Shown here in pieces: positions 1 to 11,099 of a stretch of 64,000 bases of DNA. The stretch comes from Lathyrus oleraceus (taxonomy: Eukaryota; Streptophyta; Magnoliopsida; Fabales; Fabaceae): NCBI RefSeq assembly GCF_024323335.1, contig NC_066579.1, positions 352,973,400-353,037,399 on the forward strand, read 5' to 3'. The first letter of the stretch is position 1. Each line of letters opens with the position of its first letter. The notes under the pieces were generated by a model, which was not told the origin of the DNA, did no database searches, and was given only the letters and a program-made list of their open reading frames with translations. The translations under genes and the position numbers were made by a program.

Positions 1-539
1 TGCACATTTCTATGAATTGCAAAGAGGATGCTTTGTAAAATGTGCTTATTGGCACCGGTTCTTCACTGAATGTGCTTCTGAAGTCAACTTTTTCAAAGCT
101 ATCTTACCAAGGAGAGCCCATGAGGTATAGCGGTATAATTGTCAAAGCCTTTGATGGTTCGCGCAAGACGGTTATTGGTGAAGTGGACCTTCTAGTTAAG
201 ATAGGTCCGAGTGATTTTCAAATTACTTTCCAAGTAATGGATATCCACCCGGCCTACAATTGTCTATTGGGAAGGCCATGGATCCATGAGGCAGGAGCTG
301 TTACCTCCACTTTGCACCAAAAGCTTAAATTTGTGAAGAATGGCAAGCTAGTGATTGTTGGTGGAGAGAAAGCGCTGTTGGTTAGCCATTTGTCATCTTT
401 CTCTTACGTGGAAGCTAAGGATGAGGTTGGAACTCCGTTCCAAGCCTTATCTATTGCTGCTGAGAAGAGAGTTGGGGAACCTATGTCCTCATTGAAAGAT
501 GCTCAAAAGATTGTGGAAGAAGGCAATGTTGATCAATAG
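1..539 (+). pseudogene. Ogre-P aspartic protease domain (left copy, start cut by window)
   Basis: A retropepsin-like domain that would release Gag and Pol proteins from the polyprotein. The fold is recognisable: the active-site region near 42-70, and a downstream block around 262-290 with the I/L-L-G-R-P-W motif typical of this family. Where the family has D-T-G-S-S the sequence reads G-T-G-S-S, so the catalytic aspartate is replaced by glycine. A stop (TAA, 37-39) also lies just upstream in frame. The frame ends at a stop at 537-539. Identical to 59147-59685. Confidence 0.88.
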
Positions 540-790
540 GGGCGCATGGTAGAGGTCTCCGACAACAAAGGCAGAACCGGTTTGGGGTTCCAAAAAGGTT
601 CATCAATTGCGAGGTCTGAAGATATGCAACTTAGCTTCTGTAGCAGAGGGTTCATTCATGGCAATGAACAACACTTAGCTGATGTGCTAGAGGATGACGA
701 AGAGGAAGACTGCACCAATTTTGTGACGCATGGAAAGGCTTGCAAGAATTGAACTGTTGTTGATGTTCCTATTATTTTGCATCGATCTAA

Positions 791-1045
791 GTAATTGCTT
801 TTATATGTTTTTAAATCCTTCTCCTATACCTAAGGGAGAAGTGAACATTGTTTGGGCATTTTCAAATTATTCATCAATAAAATTAATTCTATTCATCCAC
901 ATCTATGATGTTTTGTTTTTACTTTTTGCTTTATTCCGAAAATGGTAATCACAAAAAAACATAAATAAATAATATAATTGCCATCTGCATAATATTTGGT
1001 CACAAATTCACTTCTCTAAAATCAAAATATCAAATCATTATGCAG
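791..1045 (+). other. Ogre-P intron between protease and RT (left copy)
   Basis: AT-rich, non-coding stretch between the protease region and pol exon 2, where Ogre elements are known to carry an intron removed from part of the transcripts. The acceptor is clear: ATTATGCAG ending at 1045, after which an open frame starts. The donor at 791 (CTAA then GTAATT) is my proposal and less certain. A possible branch site, TCTAAAATC, lies at 1015-1023. The acceptor is the 3' arm of an inverted repeat, listed separately. Confidence 0.75.
985..1045 (+). promoter_or_regulatory. Inverted repeat ending at the Ogre 3' splice site (left copy)
   Basis: CTGCATAATATTTG at 985-998 can pair with CAAATCATTATGCAG at 1031-1045: nine pairs, a small internal loop, then four more pairs. 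The 32-nt loop carries the possible branch site TCTAAAATC. The last two bases of the 3' arm are the intron AG. Ogre-M has the same arrangement with a perfect 14-bp stem and a different loop (25959-26021). A role in splicing is inference. Confidence 0.6.
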
Positions 1046-1355
1046 CTTGGTTCCTAACCCCATTGAATACAATGATCCTTCTCCTTCTCCAAATTTTGAA
1101 TTCCCTGTGTTTGAGGCCAAGGAGGAAAGTGATGTAGAAGTGACAAATGAATTATCTCATCTTGTTGAGCAAGATGAAAAAACCATTATACCGTTCGAAG
1201 AGCAGATTGAGCTAGCCAACTTGGGTTTCAAGGATGATGTGAAGGAAGTCAAGATTGGGTCTCGACTGTGTCTAGATGTAAAGAAGGGGTTGATTGATCT
1301 TCTTCGAGAGTATTCAGACGTGTTTGCTTGGTTCTATCAAGACATTCCTGGGTTG
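1046..1355 (+). pseudogene. Ogre-P pol exon 2, N-terminal part (cut by solo LTR)
   Basis: Start of the pol-coding exon after the intron. It opens with an acidic, proline-rich linker (N-P-I-E-Y-N-D-P-S-P-S-P) and reaches the conserved block just before RT, ending D-V-F-A-W. The frame is then broken by the LTR inserted at 1356. The same protein resumes at 6388 after the insertion. Ogre-M has the homologous segment at 25697-25958 on the minus strand, which supports the reading. Confidence 0.88.
1351..1355. repeat. 5-bp target site duplication GGTTG, left
   Basis: GGTTG lies directly before the LTR terminus TGTAGCGG and is repeated directly after the other terminus at 6383-6387. A 5-bp duplication is what Ty3/gypsy integration produces. 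Confidence 0.95.
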
Positions 1356-2372
1356 TGTAGCGGTGTATTCGTCACTTTATGATTTATTGATTAAATCAAA
1401 AGCAAAGCATACAAAGAATCGAGTCGCCACCGCACTTTTATTTATCCAAAGGAATGGCTAAAAAGCGAACAAAAGCCTAAGAAGTTTTACACATAGAAAA
1501 CTAATGAAAAGATCAGAGATCTGGGTAAGGGGTTAATTACGCAATGGGAAGGTGTTAGCACCCAAAACGTCCTAGGTACTCCTAGGGAGCCCTTTTCACA
1601 CTTGTCGTACGGAATGTTATTTGTTTATGAAATATTTATTGTGCAAACATGGATTGAAGGGATGAGAAAAGAATATACAAGTTATTATTTTTGTGTTTGA
1701 ACGGATGAACCCGTTGCCTACGTACCTTTCCATGGAAGGTAAGGATCAAAACGCCGTAGTTCGGCTAAAAGATTTCCAAAATATGAGTGGGTTCATTTTA
1801 AACAAAAGCCCTAAGGTCTTTCGTTATCCACGGGAGAAAACTCAACCTTATACAAACAACAAGTCCACCATGTGAGAAAAGCTTCAACTTGCTAGTGAGG
1901 GGTTAGCCCTATAATAAGCAAGGAAGTCTTACAATTCAATCACTAAGGACGAAAGGTGAGATTAACATCAACCAACTAGGATAAATCAAACCTATGGCTA
2001 ATGTATGAAAACTTATCAAGAATGGACAAAGCCACAAAACAATTGAATGAGTGAAATTAACCAATTAGGATTTATTCACAAAAGAGGTCAAGGTATGATT
2101 AGAATTCAATTCAAAAGAAGTATTATGAAAATGAAGTTTGAAAAATCAAAGGCCTAAAGCCTAGGTTTCTAATTTGAAAAGAAGTGAAGATGTTTGCACA
2201 ATATTTTCAAGTTTGAGATTAACATGCAAATGGAGGTTTAAAGAAACAAAAGGTGGGAGGGTGAAGAAGTAAAACTTCTTAGATGTTCACCTCTTGAAAT
2301 CATATGTAGATGATTCAAGTGATTCTTTTGGAATAAGGCAACAAAGCAAATAAGCAAATGAGCAAAGCAAAG

Positions 2373-2700
2373 TGGATACCGGATGCCAATCAATGGACTT
2401 ATACCAATCTCCTAAAACAAAACAATGATACCAGATGCCAATCAATGGACTTATACTAGTCTCACAGAAACAAAATGGATACCGGATGCCAATCAATGGA
2501 CTTATACCAATCTCCCAAAACAAAAACAATGATACCAGATGCCAATCAATGGACTTATACTAGTCTCACAAAAAAAAATGAAACATGGATACCAGATGCC
2601 AATCAATGGACTTATACTAGTCTCCTAAAACAAAACAATGATACCAGATGCCAATCAATGAACTTACACTAATATCCCACCATATCATAGGAACAACTGC
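2373..2700. repeat. About six tandem copies of a ~52-bp unit
   Basis: Each unit starts GATACC(A/G)GATGCCAATC and continues with a conserved 'AATGGACTTATAC' block. Two unit types alternate in the first four copies: one ends with 'CAATCTC' and a Lys-codon-like A-rich tail, the other with 'TAGTCTCAC'. A sixth copy is diverged and a degenerate seventh may follow at ~2699. The array is inside the solo LTR and is repeated at 61519-61846. Confidence 0.9.
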
Positions 2701-4440
2701 CAAGTAATGGACTTATGCTTGTCTCCTCCATGGACAAAGCAAAATGCTTATAAAGCAAGGTTTATGAAATGATATACAAATGATGATGATAAATGCACAA
2801 AAGGCACACTCAAGCAAATATGCACAGATGAATCAAGTAAGCAGACAATCAAGTCAGTTAGCACACACTATATACAATCAATTGGGCTCAAACAAGGTTA
2901 GACTTTACAGTCAACTGGAATGGGGTATTTTGAGCTCTTAACCCTAACATTGAGAGTTAGGGTGAAGCAGATGAAATGGAGATGAGGGGTGTGCCTCATA
3001 GCTCTTATCCCTGGTCAGGGAGAGCTTTAAACAATGGAAGGTGTGGGAGTTCAGAAAGTTGGAACTCTTCTCCACAAGTGATTTGACTCTATAATATCTT
3101 GGGTTAATATCCACAATGCATCAACACATTTTGTGAGCAAAGTGGATGACACACTGAATAGTAGGAGATGGACTACACATCTCTTTTATCTACCAATTGC
3201 CTCATAAGAGGACTTTTCCTGCTTGGCACAAAGAGTAAACAATCACAAGCATTGCCTCTTAAGGAGGACTTTAGACAGGTGCCTGCCCATATAACAGGAC
3301 AGGTCTTCCAGACTACATAAAGAAGAGAGGTTATACCTAAGTGGTTAAGCAACCAAGCAAAAGCAAGTTCAAAGTGAAATTAAGCAACTAATGTACCTGT
3401 GGAAACATCAAACAAATCAGTACAAAGTTCAGACAATCCAACAACAATCAATAAGCAACAAACAATCCCAATGTACACAAAGTGTAAGTCAAAGGCCAAA
3501 CTCAAATGAGTCAACATCAACCTACAAAACACACAAAGATTAGTAATCAAAGGCAAACACCAATGCTCAAATGATGGAGCATCAACAACTATGGAAACTT
3601 GGATGTTCAACCTGAAATCAAAGCTCAAACATGAGAGGCAAACCACTAGGTCAAAGCCTAGGGTCAAAGATGGAGCAAAAATTCAAAACAGAAGCTGAAA
3701 ATTAACATGAAAAACTTCAAACATATCTTGAAACATTCCAAAAGGTCTCACATCAATATCATATACCAAAAGCATTTCATGATCCATTGAAGTTCAAGGC
3801 AATTTTAAAGCTCAAATGTGACTAACCAGAATGAAAAATCTCAATTAAATCAGAAATGATTCAAATAATTCCAAGAAAATTCATGCTCATTCACAACATC
3901 CATAACATGCATCACACAAAAAATCAGGACAATTGGAGATCATTTGGCATGGAAAACATATCACATAAGTTGAACAAGCAAAGGTGTGACACAAATCGTC
4001 ATACCAACTTAACATGATCATAAAACAGAAATGATAAATGGTAAAAATACCAAATCAACACTAAAATGTCAAGCAAAGTGTCTAGTTTCATCATGAAAAT
4101 TTTCAGATTCATTGGATTAAAAACCAGCATTTCACAAATGATATAGCAAGGCAAGGTACAAAATGGACACATGATCACATAACCTAGCACCAAATAAAAT
4201 CCAGCCGTGCACAAATTTGGAAATTATGATCATAAAATAATAGACAAATAGAGGAGCAAGTAGCAAAAAATTGGAGGTGAATTGATGCATTTTTCAATTT
4301 ATTATGATTTTATGAAGTTGGAGAAAATAATAAAAATGAAAGAAAACACATAGCATGGCCTATGGAGGGAAAGGATGAAAATACGAAATGAATTTTGAAA
4401 ACCAGCGCTCAGCAGGGATTGAACCCTGTACAAATTCAAA

Positions 4441-4620
4441 TTGAGCGCGCCAGCACAAAACCATAACCAGAGAGGGGTCGACGCAAGGCCAGCTATGGCC
4501 GACTCAAAAAAACACAGCCAGAACTTCAGGTCAGCGCAAGACCAGCTACGGTCGACTCAAAGCTGTCGAGCGGTCGATGCAACATTGTTGTATGGTCGAC
4601 GCATAGCTGAAGATCTTCAT
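4441..4620. promoter_or_regulatory. GC-rich GTCGAC/GTCAGCGCA word cluster in Ogre solo LTR
   Basis: A 180-bp GC-rich island in AT-rich LTR sequence, with recurring words of the form GGTC(G/A)(A/G)(C/T)GCA, including GGTCGACGCA and GGTCAGCGCA, and with GGTCGACTCAA. The same words fill 23620-23935 in a SIRE-like LTR of another superfamily. Function unknown; the cluster could hold transcription factor or methylation sites. Confidence 0.6.
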
Positions 4621-5295
4621 CTTCTTCATGAAGAAGAAGATGAACAGTGCGTGAGCTTCAACGTTTTTCCAGAATTTTTTCCAGAACTCAAAACCAAATA
4701 CATCAAACAAATCCTCATGACATGTAGGTTATAGATCAAGCAATATTTCATGTTAATTCATCATGATTCATGCAAAACGAAGCAAAATCAAATTAACATT
4801 CAAGACTTCAATTAAGCATATCTCTCTTAATAATGCATCAAATCGCACGAAATTTAGATCAGAATCACCAGGAGAACAAGATCTACCAGAATATATACAT
4901 GAATTTAAGAATTAAGAGATTCGAAAACTGAACCTCTTGAAGAGCAGTTCTTGATTTTGCACGATCCACAGCTTGTAAGTATCCAAATCCACTCTACAAT
5001 GCTTGAAATGATGTTTGGTGAAGAAAAGGAAGCTTGCACACGTGTAGATCTAGCTCAAAACAGAAACTCCATTGTCATCTTCATGAACTTCCACCACTTG
5101 ATACTTGCACGAATTCACCAATTCAACACTTGATCTGCACAGAATCAAAGCTAGGCAACAAGTATATGAAGTAAAATTGCAAGGTTCTTTGAAAAAAAAT
5201 TGAGTTATGAATGAGAGAAAAATTTGAAGTGAGAGAGAAATTTGGATCTAGAAATGTGAAAAATGATTAACTTCCTCCAATTCTGTTAGGGTTAG

Positions 5296-5308
5296 AGTAT
5301 ATATATGC
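5296..5308 (-). promoter_or_regulatory. TATA-like box of the antisense solo LTR
   Basis: Minus strand reads GCATATATATACT about 1.08 kb from the LTR 5' end (6382). The other Ogre LTRs have TATA boxes at roughly 1.5 kb from their own 5' ends, so the position is only broadly comparable. No transcription start can be seen. Confidence 0.45.
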
Positions 5309-6382
5309 TTTACTAATCACCTTGCTAATCCATGTTTAATTTGGTTAATGAAAATAAGGTGTTTTTGCAAAAAATCAAAATTTTCATGGTGCATGTAGTA
5401 ATTACACGTGAACAGTACCACACCCTTCATCAAAGTCACTTAAAATGATCTTTTAAACACAATGGCAATGGTAGAAAATCCATACAATGCACCATTTTTG
5501 AATTTTGCAATTTCCCTCCAAAAAAGGCATGGATATGTAAGTGATTATATGATGAGATTTTATGTAATGTGATGCATGATTTGGAAATTAGAAGTCAAAA
5601 GGAGAATATTGCAAAAAGAACCACTCATTTTGGAGCTTTGAATCAAAAGATATGGCCATTTGAAGTCCCATGCATATTTGGCAATGATTTGATCATATAT
5701 CCTCAACCACACATTAGAAATCCATGATCTTGGACATTTTGGAAATGGGAGAGAAATATCTACAACTTTCATGTTCAACAAAATTTCATTTGAAGTTTTC
5801 TTGATGATGTAATTTGAAGTTGAAGTTAGGTTAAAACTTTTCCATTTTTGGCAAATTTGAATTATGGGTCAGTTTCTATTTTTGGCAATTCTTGACCTGA
5901 CTTCAAATTCTTCAGTGTGAGTGTTTGAAATGTCAAATAAGACTTGTTTGAACATGAAGGAAGTATTTCTAATCACTTCCCACCTCCAAATCCACAGTTG
6001 ACTTTGCAGTTGACTTTCTAGGTCTTCAGATGACTAGGAAATGTTCTGATGAGCTCATATGAACTCTTGATAATGATTATGGGGTCCAAATTCTCAAGAA
6101 TGGCCACCACCTATTTCTCAATGAATGCCTTTGATTGTCTTGACCTGTTAATTGCTTTATCTGCAAGACAAAGGTTAGATGACATATTTTTGTACTTTTG
6201 GTTAGTGGTAAAAAGAAATGCAATGATATACAAATGCGAAACATGCTTGGTGATCAAGAACCACTCTCAAAAAGATAACCCACCCACAGGGAAGGAGGCA
6301 AGGTGCACAGTGATCCTTGAGGCAATGCTATGTTGTGATATGATGCCATGAGGGATCTTAGGGACAAAATTGGGGTCTTACA

Positions 6383-6387
6383 GGTTG
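6383..6387. repeat. 5-bp target site duplication GGTTG, right
   Basis: Matches 1351-1355 exactly and directly follows the LTR terminus CTTACA. Beyond it the Ogre-P pol frame resumes. Confidence 0.95.
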
Positions 6388-9300
6388 GATTCTGAGATTG
6401 TGGAGCATAGATTATCGTTGAAGCCAGAATGCCCGCCAGTCAAGCAGATGTTGAGAAGAACGCATCCTGATATGGCTGTGAAGATCAAAGATGAAGTGCA
6501 GAAGCAGATTGATGCCGGTTTCCTTGTAACTGTTGAGTATCCGTAATGGGTGGCCAATATTGTACCAGTGTCGAAGAAAGATGGAAAAGTCCGCATGTGT
6601 GTTGATTACAGAGATTTGAATAAATCCAGTATGAAAGATGATTTCCCTCTGTCACACATTGATATGTTGGTAGACAATACTGCTAAATTCAAAGTCTTTT
6701 CGTTTATGGATGGATTTTCCAGATATAATCAGATCAAGATGGCACCCGAATATATGGAGAAGACCATATTCATTACACCTTAGGGAACATTCTATTATAG
6801 AATGATGCCTTTCGGTTTGAAGAATGTTGGTGTGACTTACCAGAGAGCAATGACTACTCTTTTTGATGATATGATGCATAAAGAGATTAAAGTTTATGTC
6901 AATGACATGATTGCTAAATCAATTAATGAAGAGGAACATGTTGAGCATTTGTTGAAGCTATTCTAGCGTATGAGGAAATATAAACTCCGTTTGAATCCCA
7001 ATAAGTGTACTTTTGGTGTTCGTTCTGGTAAGCTACTGTGATTTATTATCGACGAGAAGGGTATTGAAGTTGATCCTACCAAGGTCAAAGTAATACAAGA
7101 GATGCCTGAGCCCAAACCTGAGAAGCAAGTCAGGGGTTTTCTCGGCCGCTTGAATTATATTTCCAAATTCATTTCCCACATGACTGCCACATGTGCGCCT
7201 ATATTCAAGCTTCTTCGGAAAGATCAGTCTTGTGATTGGACCAAAGATTTCCAGAAAGCTTTTGATAGTCTCAAGGAATATTTGCTTGAACCTCCGATTT
7301 TGTCTCCACCTGTTGAAGGTAGACTGTTGATCATGTATTTGACTGTGCTTGAAGATAGTATGGGTTGTGTTCTAGGTCAGCAAGATAAGACTAGAAAGAA
7401 AGAATTTGCAATTTACTACCTCAGTAAGAAGTTCACCGACTGTGAGACTCGGTATTCTATGCTTGAGAAAACTTGTTGCGCATTGGCTTGGGCTGCTAAG
7501 TGTCTGCGTCAGTATATGTTGAATCATACCACTTGGTTGATATCCAAAATGGATCCAATCAAGTATACATTTGAGAAGCCTGCTTTAACTAGGAGGATTT
7601 CCCGTTGGCAGATGTTGCTTTCAGAGTATGATATTGAATACCGATCTCAGAAAGCAATCAAGGGTAGTATCTTGGCTGACCATTTGGCTCACCAACCGAT
7701 TGAAGATTATCAGTCAGTGCAGTATGATTTTCCTGATGAAGAGATTTTATACTTGAAAATGAAAGATTGTGATGAACCATTGCTTGAAGAAGGGCCAGAA
7801 CCTGGTTCCCGTTGGGGCATGGTATTTGATGGAGCTGTTAATCAATATGGAAATGGCATTGGGGCAGTGATCATTACTCCTCAAGGTACGCATGTACCAT
7901 TTACAACTAGATTAACTTTCAAGTGTAGAAACAACATGGCAGAATATGAAGCTTGCATTATGGGGCTTGAAGAGGCCATGAATCTCAGAATCAAGTGTTT
8001 GGATGTCTTTGGAGATTCAGCTTTGGTTGTGAATCAGATCAAAGGTGAATGGGTGACAAATCAACCCGGTTTAATACCATATAGAGATTATGCGAGGAGG
8101 ATTTCAACTTTCTTTACAAAGGTTGAGTTTCATCATATCCCTCGAGATGAAAACCGGATGGCAGACTCTCTTGCAACGTTGGCATTAATGATTATGGTAA
8201 ATTATTGGAATGAAGTTCCCAATTTATCTGTAATGCGTCTTGATAGGCCAACTCATGTGTTTGTTGTGGAAGAGATCAAAGACGAGAAACCGTGGTATTA
8301 CGACATCAAATGTTTCCTCCAAAGTCAGAGTTACCCGTCTGGGTCATCTTTGAAAGATAAGAAGACTTTGAGAAGATTAGTCGATAATTTCTACTTGAAT
8401 GGTGATATATTGTACAAGAGAAACTTCGACATGGTTTTGCTCAGATGCGTGGACAGACACGAAGCAGACCTGTTGATGACTGAAGTACATGAAGGTTCCT
8501 TTGGTACTCATTCCAATGGACATGAAATGGCGAAGAAGATGTTGCGAGCAGGTTATTATTGACTGCCAATGGAATCTGACTGTTGCAAATTTGTGAAGAA
8601 GTGCCACAAGTGTCAAATTTATGCTGGTAAGATTCATGTTCCTCCGACACTATTGAATGTTATCTCTTCCCCATGGCCCTTCTCCATGTGGGGAATTGAT
8701 ATGATTGGGATGATTGAACTCAAATGTTCGAATGGACATCGTTTCATTTTGGTGGCAATTGATTACTTCACAAAATGGGTTAAAACGACATCGTATGCAA
8801 ATGTAACCAAGCAAGTTGTTGTAAGGTTTATCAAGAATCAAATCATATGCCGTTATGGTGTGCAAAGTAATATCATTACTTACAATGGATCGAACTTGAA
8901 TAGCAATATGGTGGAAGCTCTTTGAAAAGACTTCAAAATTGCACATCATAATTCTTCTCCCTACAGACCCAAGATGAATGGGGTTGTTGAAGCTACGAAC
9001 AAGAACATTAAGAAGTTTATCCAGAAGATGGTTGTCACATACAAGGATTAGCATGAGATGCTCCCATTTTCTTTGCATGGGTATCGTACATCTATTCACA
9101 CTTCAATAGGGGCAGCCCATTTTTCTCTTGTATATGGTATGGAAGCAGTGCTCCCCGTAGAGGTAGAGATTCCTTCATTGCGTGTGCTCATGGAAGCCAA
9201 GTTGACTGAGGCTGAATGGTGTTAGACCAGGTTTAATCAGTTGAATTTGATTGAAGAGAAGAGATTGACTGCCATGTGTCATGGTCAGTTATATTAGCAA

Positions 9301-9540
9301 AGGATGAAGAAAGCTTTTGATAAGAAGGTCAAACCTCGTGTGTTCAGAGAAGGTGACCTTATGCTCAAGAAGATTTTATCGTTCAAGCCAGATTCTAGAG
9401 GAAAATGGACTCCTAATTATGAAGGCCCATATGTTGTTAAGAGAGCCTTTTCAGGAGGTGGGTTGATACTTACAACTATGGATGGTGAAGAGTTCACTCG
9501 TCCTGTGAACGCAGATGCAGTCAAGAAATACTTCGCCTAA
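6388..9540 (+). pseudogene. Ogre-P pol: RT, RNase H, integrase (decayed)
   Basis: Continuation of pol after the solo LTR. RT (about 6388-7560) has the M-P-F-G block, but its catalytic box reads Y-V-N-D instead of Y-V-D-D. RNase H (about 7790-8200) keeps D-G-A-V-N, A-E-Y-E-A and G-D-S-A. Integrase has a zinc-binding region (about 8440-8620), then the core: first Asp in W-G-I-D, second Asp changed (T-Y-N-G-S-N where Ogre-M has T-D-N-G-S-N), Glu kept in N-G-V-V-E. The C-terminal part (9304-9540) ends at TAA. At least nine premature stops lie in the frame; most differ from Ogre-M by C-to-T or G-to-A changes. The longest open part is 7102-8562. Confidence 0.95.
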
Positions 9541-11099
9541 AAAAGAAAAGAACAACTCACTAAGTTGAAAACCCGAAAGGGAGGCTTAGGCAAAAATGAG
9601 CGTCTCGGCGGATTGAAAACCCAAAAGGACGATCCAGACAAAAATTAGAGACATAAAAATAGAAATAATTTCCCGATAAGTTGAGTACTCCATCCTGGGG
9701 CAACTTATGCAAAAATTAGAGATTATGGTAAGTAACTACATTATGCTGATCTTTAGTGTTTTGAAGATTTGATTGAGCACAAGGGTTGACATCAATTCAT
9801 CACCCCGGCGGCGGTCAAGAGGACAATGGATATCAAGAGTTGGTGGAAGGATTAAGGATCATTTGTATTCAATGTAACCCTTTTTGATGTAAATTACCAT
9901 TTTCAACTTTGTAAAAATCTATGTAGTCTTGTCATTTATAGACTACCATTCTATCAAATAAAGTTGAGCTTTTATCCAATTGTTTCTACTCTTATTTATT
10001 TCAGCCAATAGTTTAAATTTTATTATGATTATTTTTTTTGAAAATTTAAATTTTTTAAAGTTTTTTCTTAAAAACATATAAAGCAAGAATTTTCCAAACC
10101 AATTGAAAGAAATATCAACAGCATTCCGATGGATAACAAGTCCTTGAGTGCGGAACATCTGAGGTCCCCCGAGTAGTTAACCCTTCGGGTATCCTTGGAC
10201 GATTGTGTTGATTCAGTTCCTCAGTGGAATTTTTGATTCCCTAGTAGAGCTTCGTTCCTTTTTCTTAGCTGAGTTGGTTGATTCAGGTACCCTGTGACTT
10301 GTCTCCCTCGACAGAGTTTCTGCCTTCCCAAGTGGAGTTTGGTTTCCTTCAGCAGAAATGGTTGATTTCCCCAGCTGATCGCATTGGTTTCCCCGCCAAA
10401 CGCCAGTCGACTTGCTCCCCAATCAGAGTTTCCTCGTGGTTTCTTAGCAGTTTGTTTCCTTGTAGGGTTGTCTCCCATTTTTATGGTGTTGACCTAAAAT
10501 TCCCCACAGGTTCGGTGATATTTCTCTCTCCTCAGCAGATCTCCTCCTTCCCCAATTGGGGTTGAGCCTTTTTGGATTGTTGATCTCGCTGTTCTCCAGC
10601 AGTTGTCTCCATATTTTGTAGATTGACTGAGGATTGTACCGATGATTCATTTTCTTTGCGATACCTTTCTATCCTTTGTGATTATCCGTGTCAGCATAAT
10701 CATCACATATACATTCATATAATTTCATATTTTCATATTCACATATATATTAAAATTGTTGGTTTGAGATTCTCATTCCCTATATGGCGGTACTTTATCC
10801 CCATACAAATTTCGGTGTCTGTCCTCCCTCAATTGTAGAGTGTCAGCCCCTTAGGCAGAAAGATTTTAACCTTTCTCCTCTTCCCCATTGAGTTGTTTCC
10901 TTGTGGATGATTTTTACTTCAGTTTCCTCCCCAGTTGTTTATTTGGATGGAACCACTCCCCTTGAGTTATGTCCTCATTGGGTTGAGTCTTGATTGACTG
11001 TTTCTTTCTAGCTCCTACCTAGATAGATACTTTGAGTTCCCTAAGAGTCTATTACCCAGTAATTGGTAATATTCTTCTTAGTTTGCAGTTTGTTACTTC

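Larger units (their letters stand above)
1..4854. repeat. Left copy of a perfect 4,854-bp terminal direct repeat
   Basis: This block matches 59147-64000. All long reading frames in the two blocks have the same lengths, the same translations and a constant offset of 59,146 bp, and the stretches I compared directly match base for base. It holds part of the Ogre protease, the intron, the start of pol exon 2 and about 70% of an antisense solo LTR. It has no boundary of its own: it begins mid-gene at the window edge, so the true repeat may extend further. Confidence 0.97.
1356..6382 (-). mobile_element. Solo LTR of an Ogre element, antisense in Ogre-P pol
   Basis: A 5,027-bp segment running TGTAGCGG to GGTCTTACA on the plus strand, which is the reverse of the Ogre LTR form TGTAAGACCCC to CGCTACA seen at 49355-54065. 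It has perfect 5-bp flanking duplications and no internal domain, so it is a solo LTR left by recombination between two LTRs. Its length fits the other Ogre LTRs here (4,711 and 4,851 bp). It holds a 52-bp tandem array, a GC-rich GTCGAC cluster and a TATA-like box. No real genes lie inside. Confidence 0.95.

Noticed and set aside
4403..4430. tRNA-like T-arm: minus strand CAGGGTTCAATCCCTG with a B-box-like GGTTCAATCC
   Set aside because: The loop has 6 and not 7 bases, and no D-arm, anticodon arm or acceptor stem can be built around it inside the LTR. Not called as a tRNA gene or SINE.
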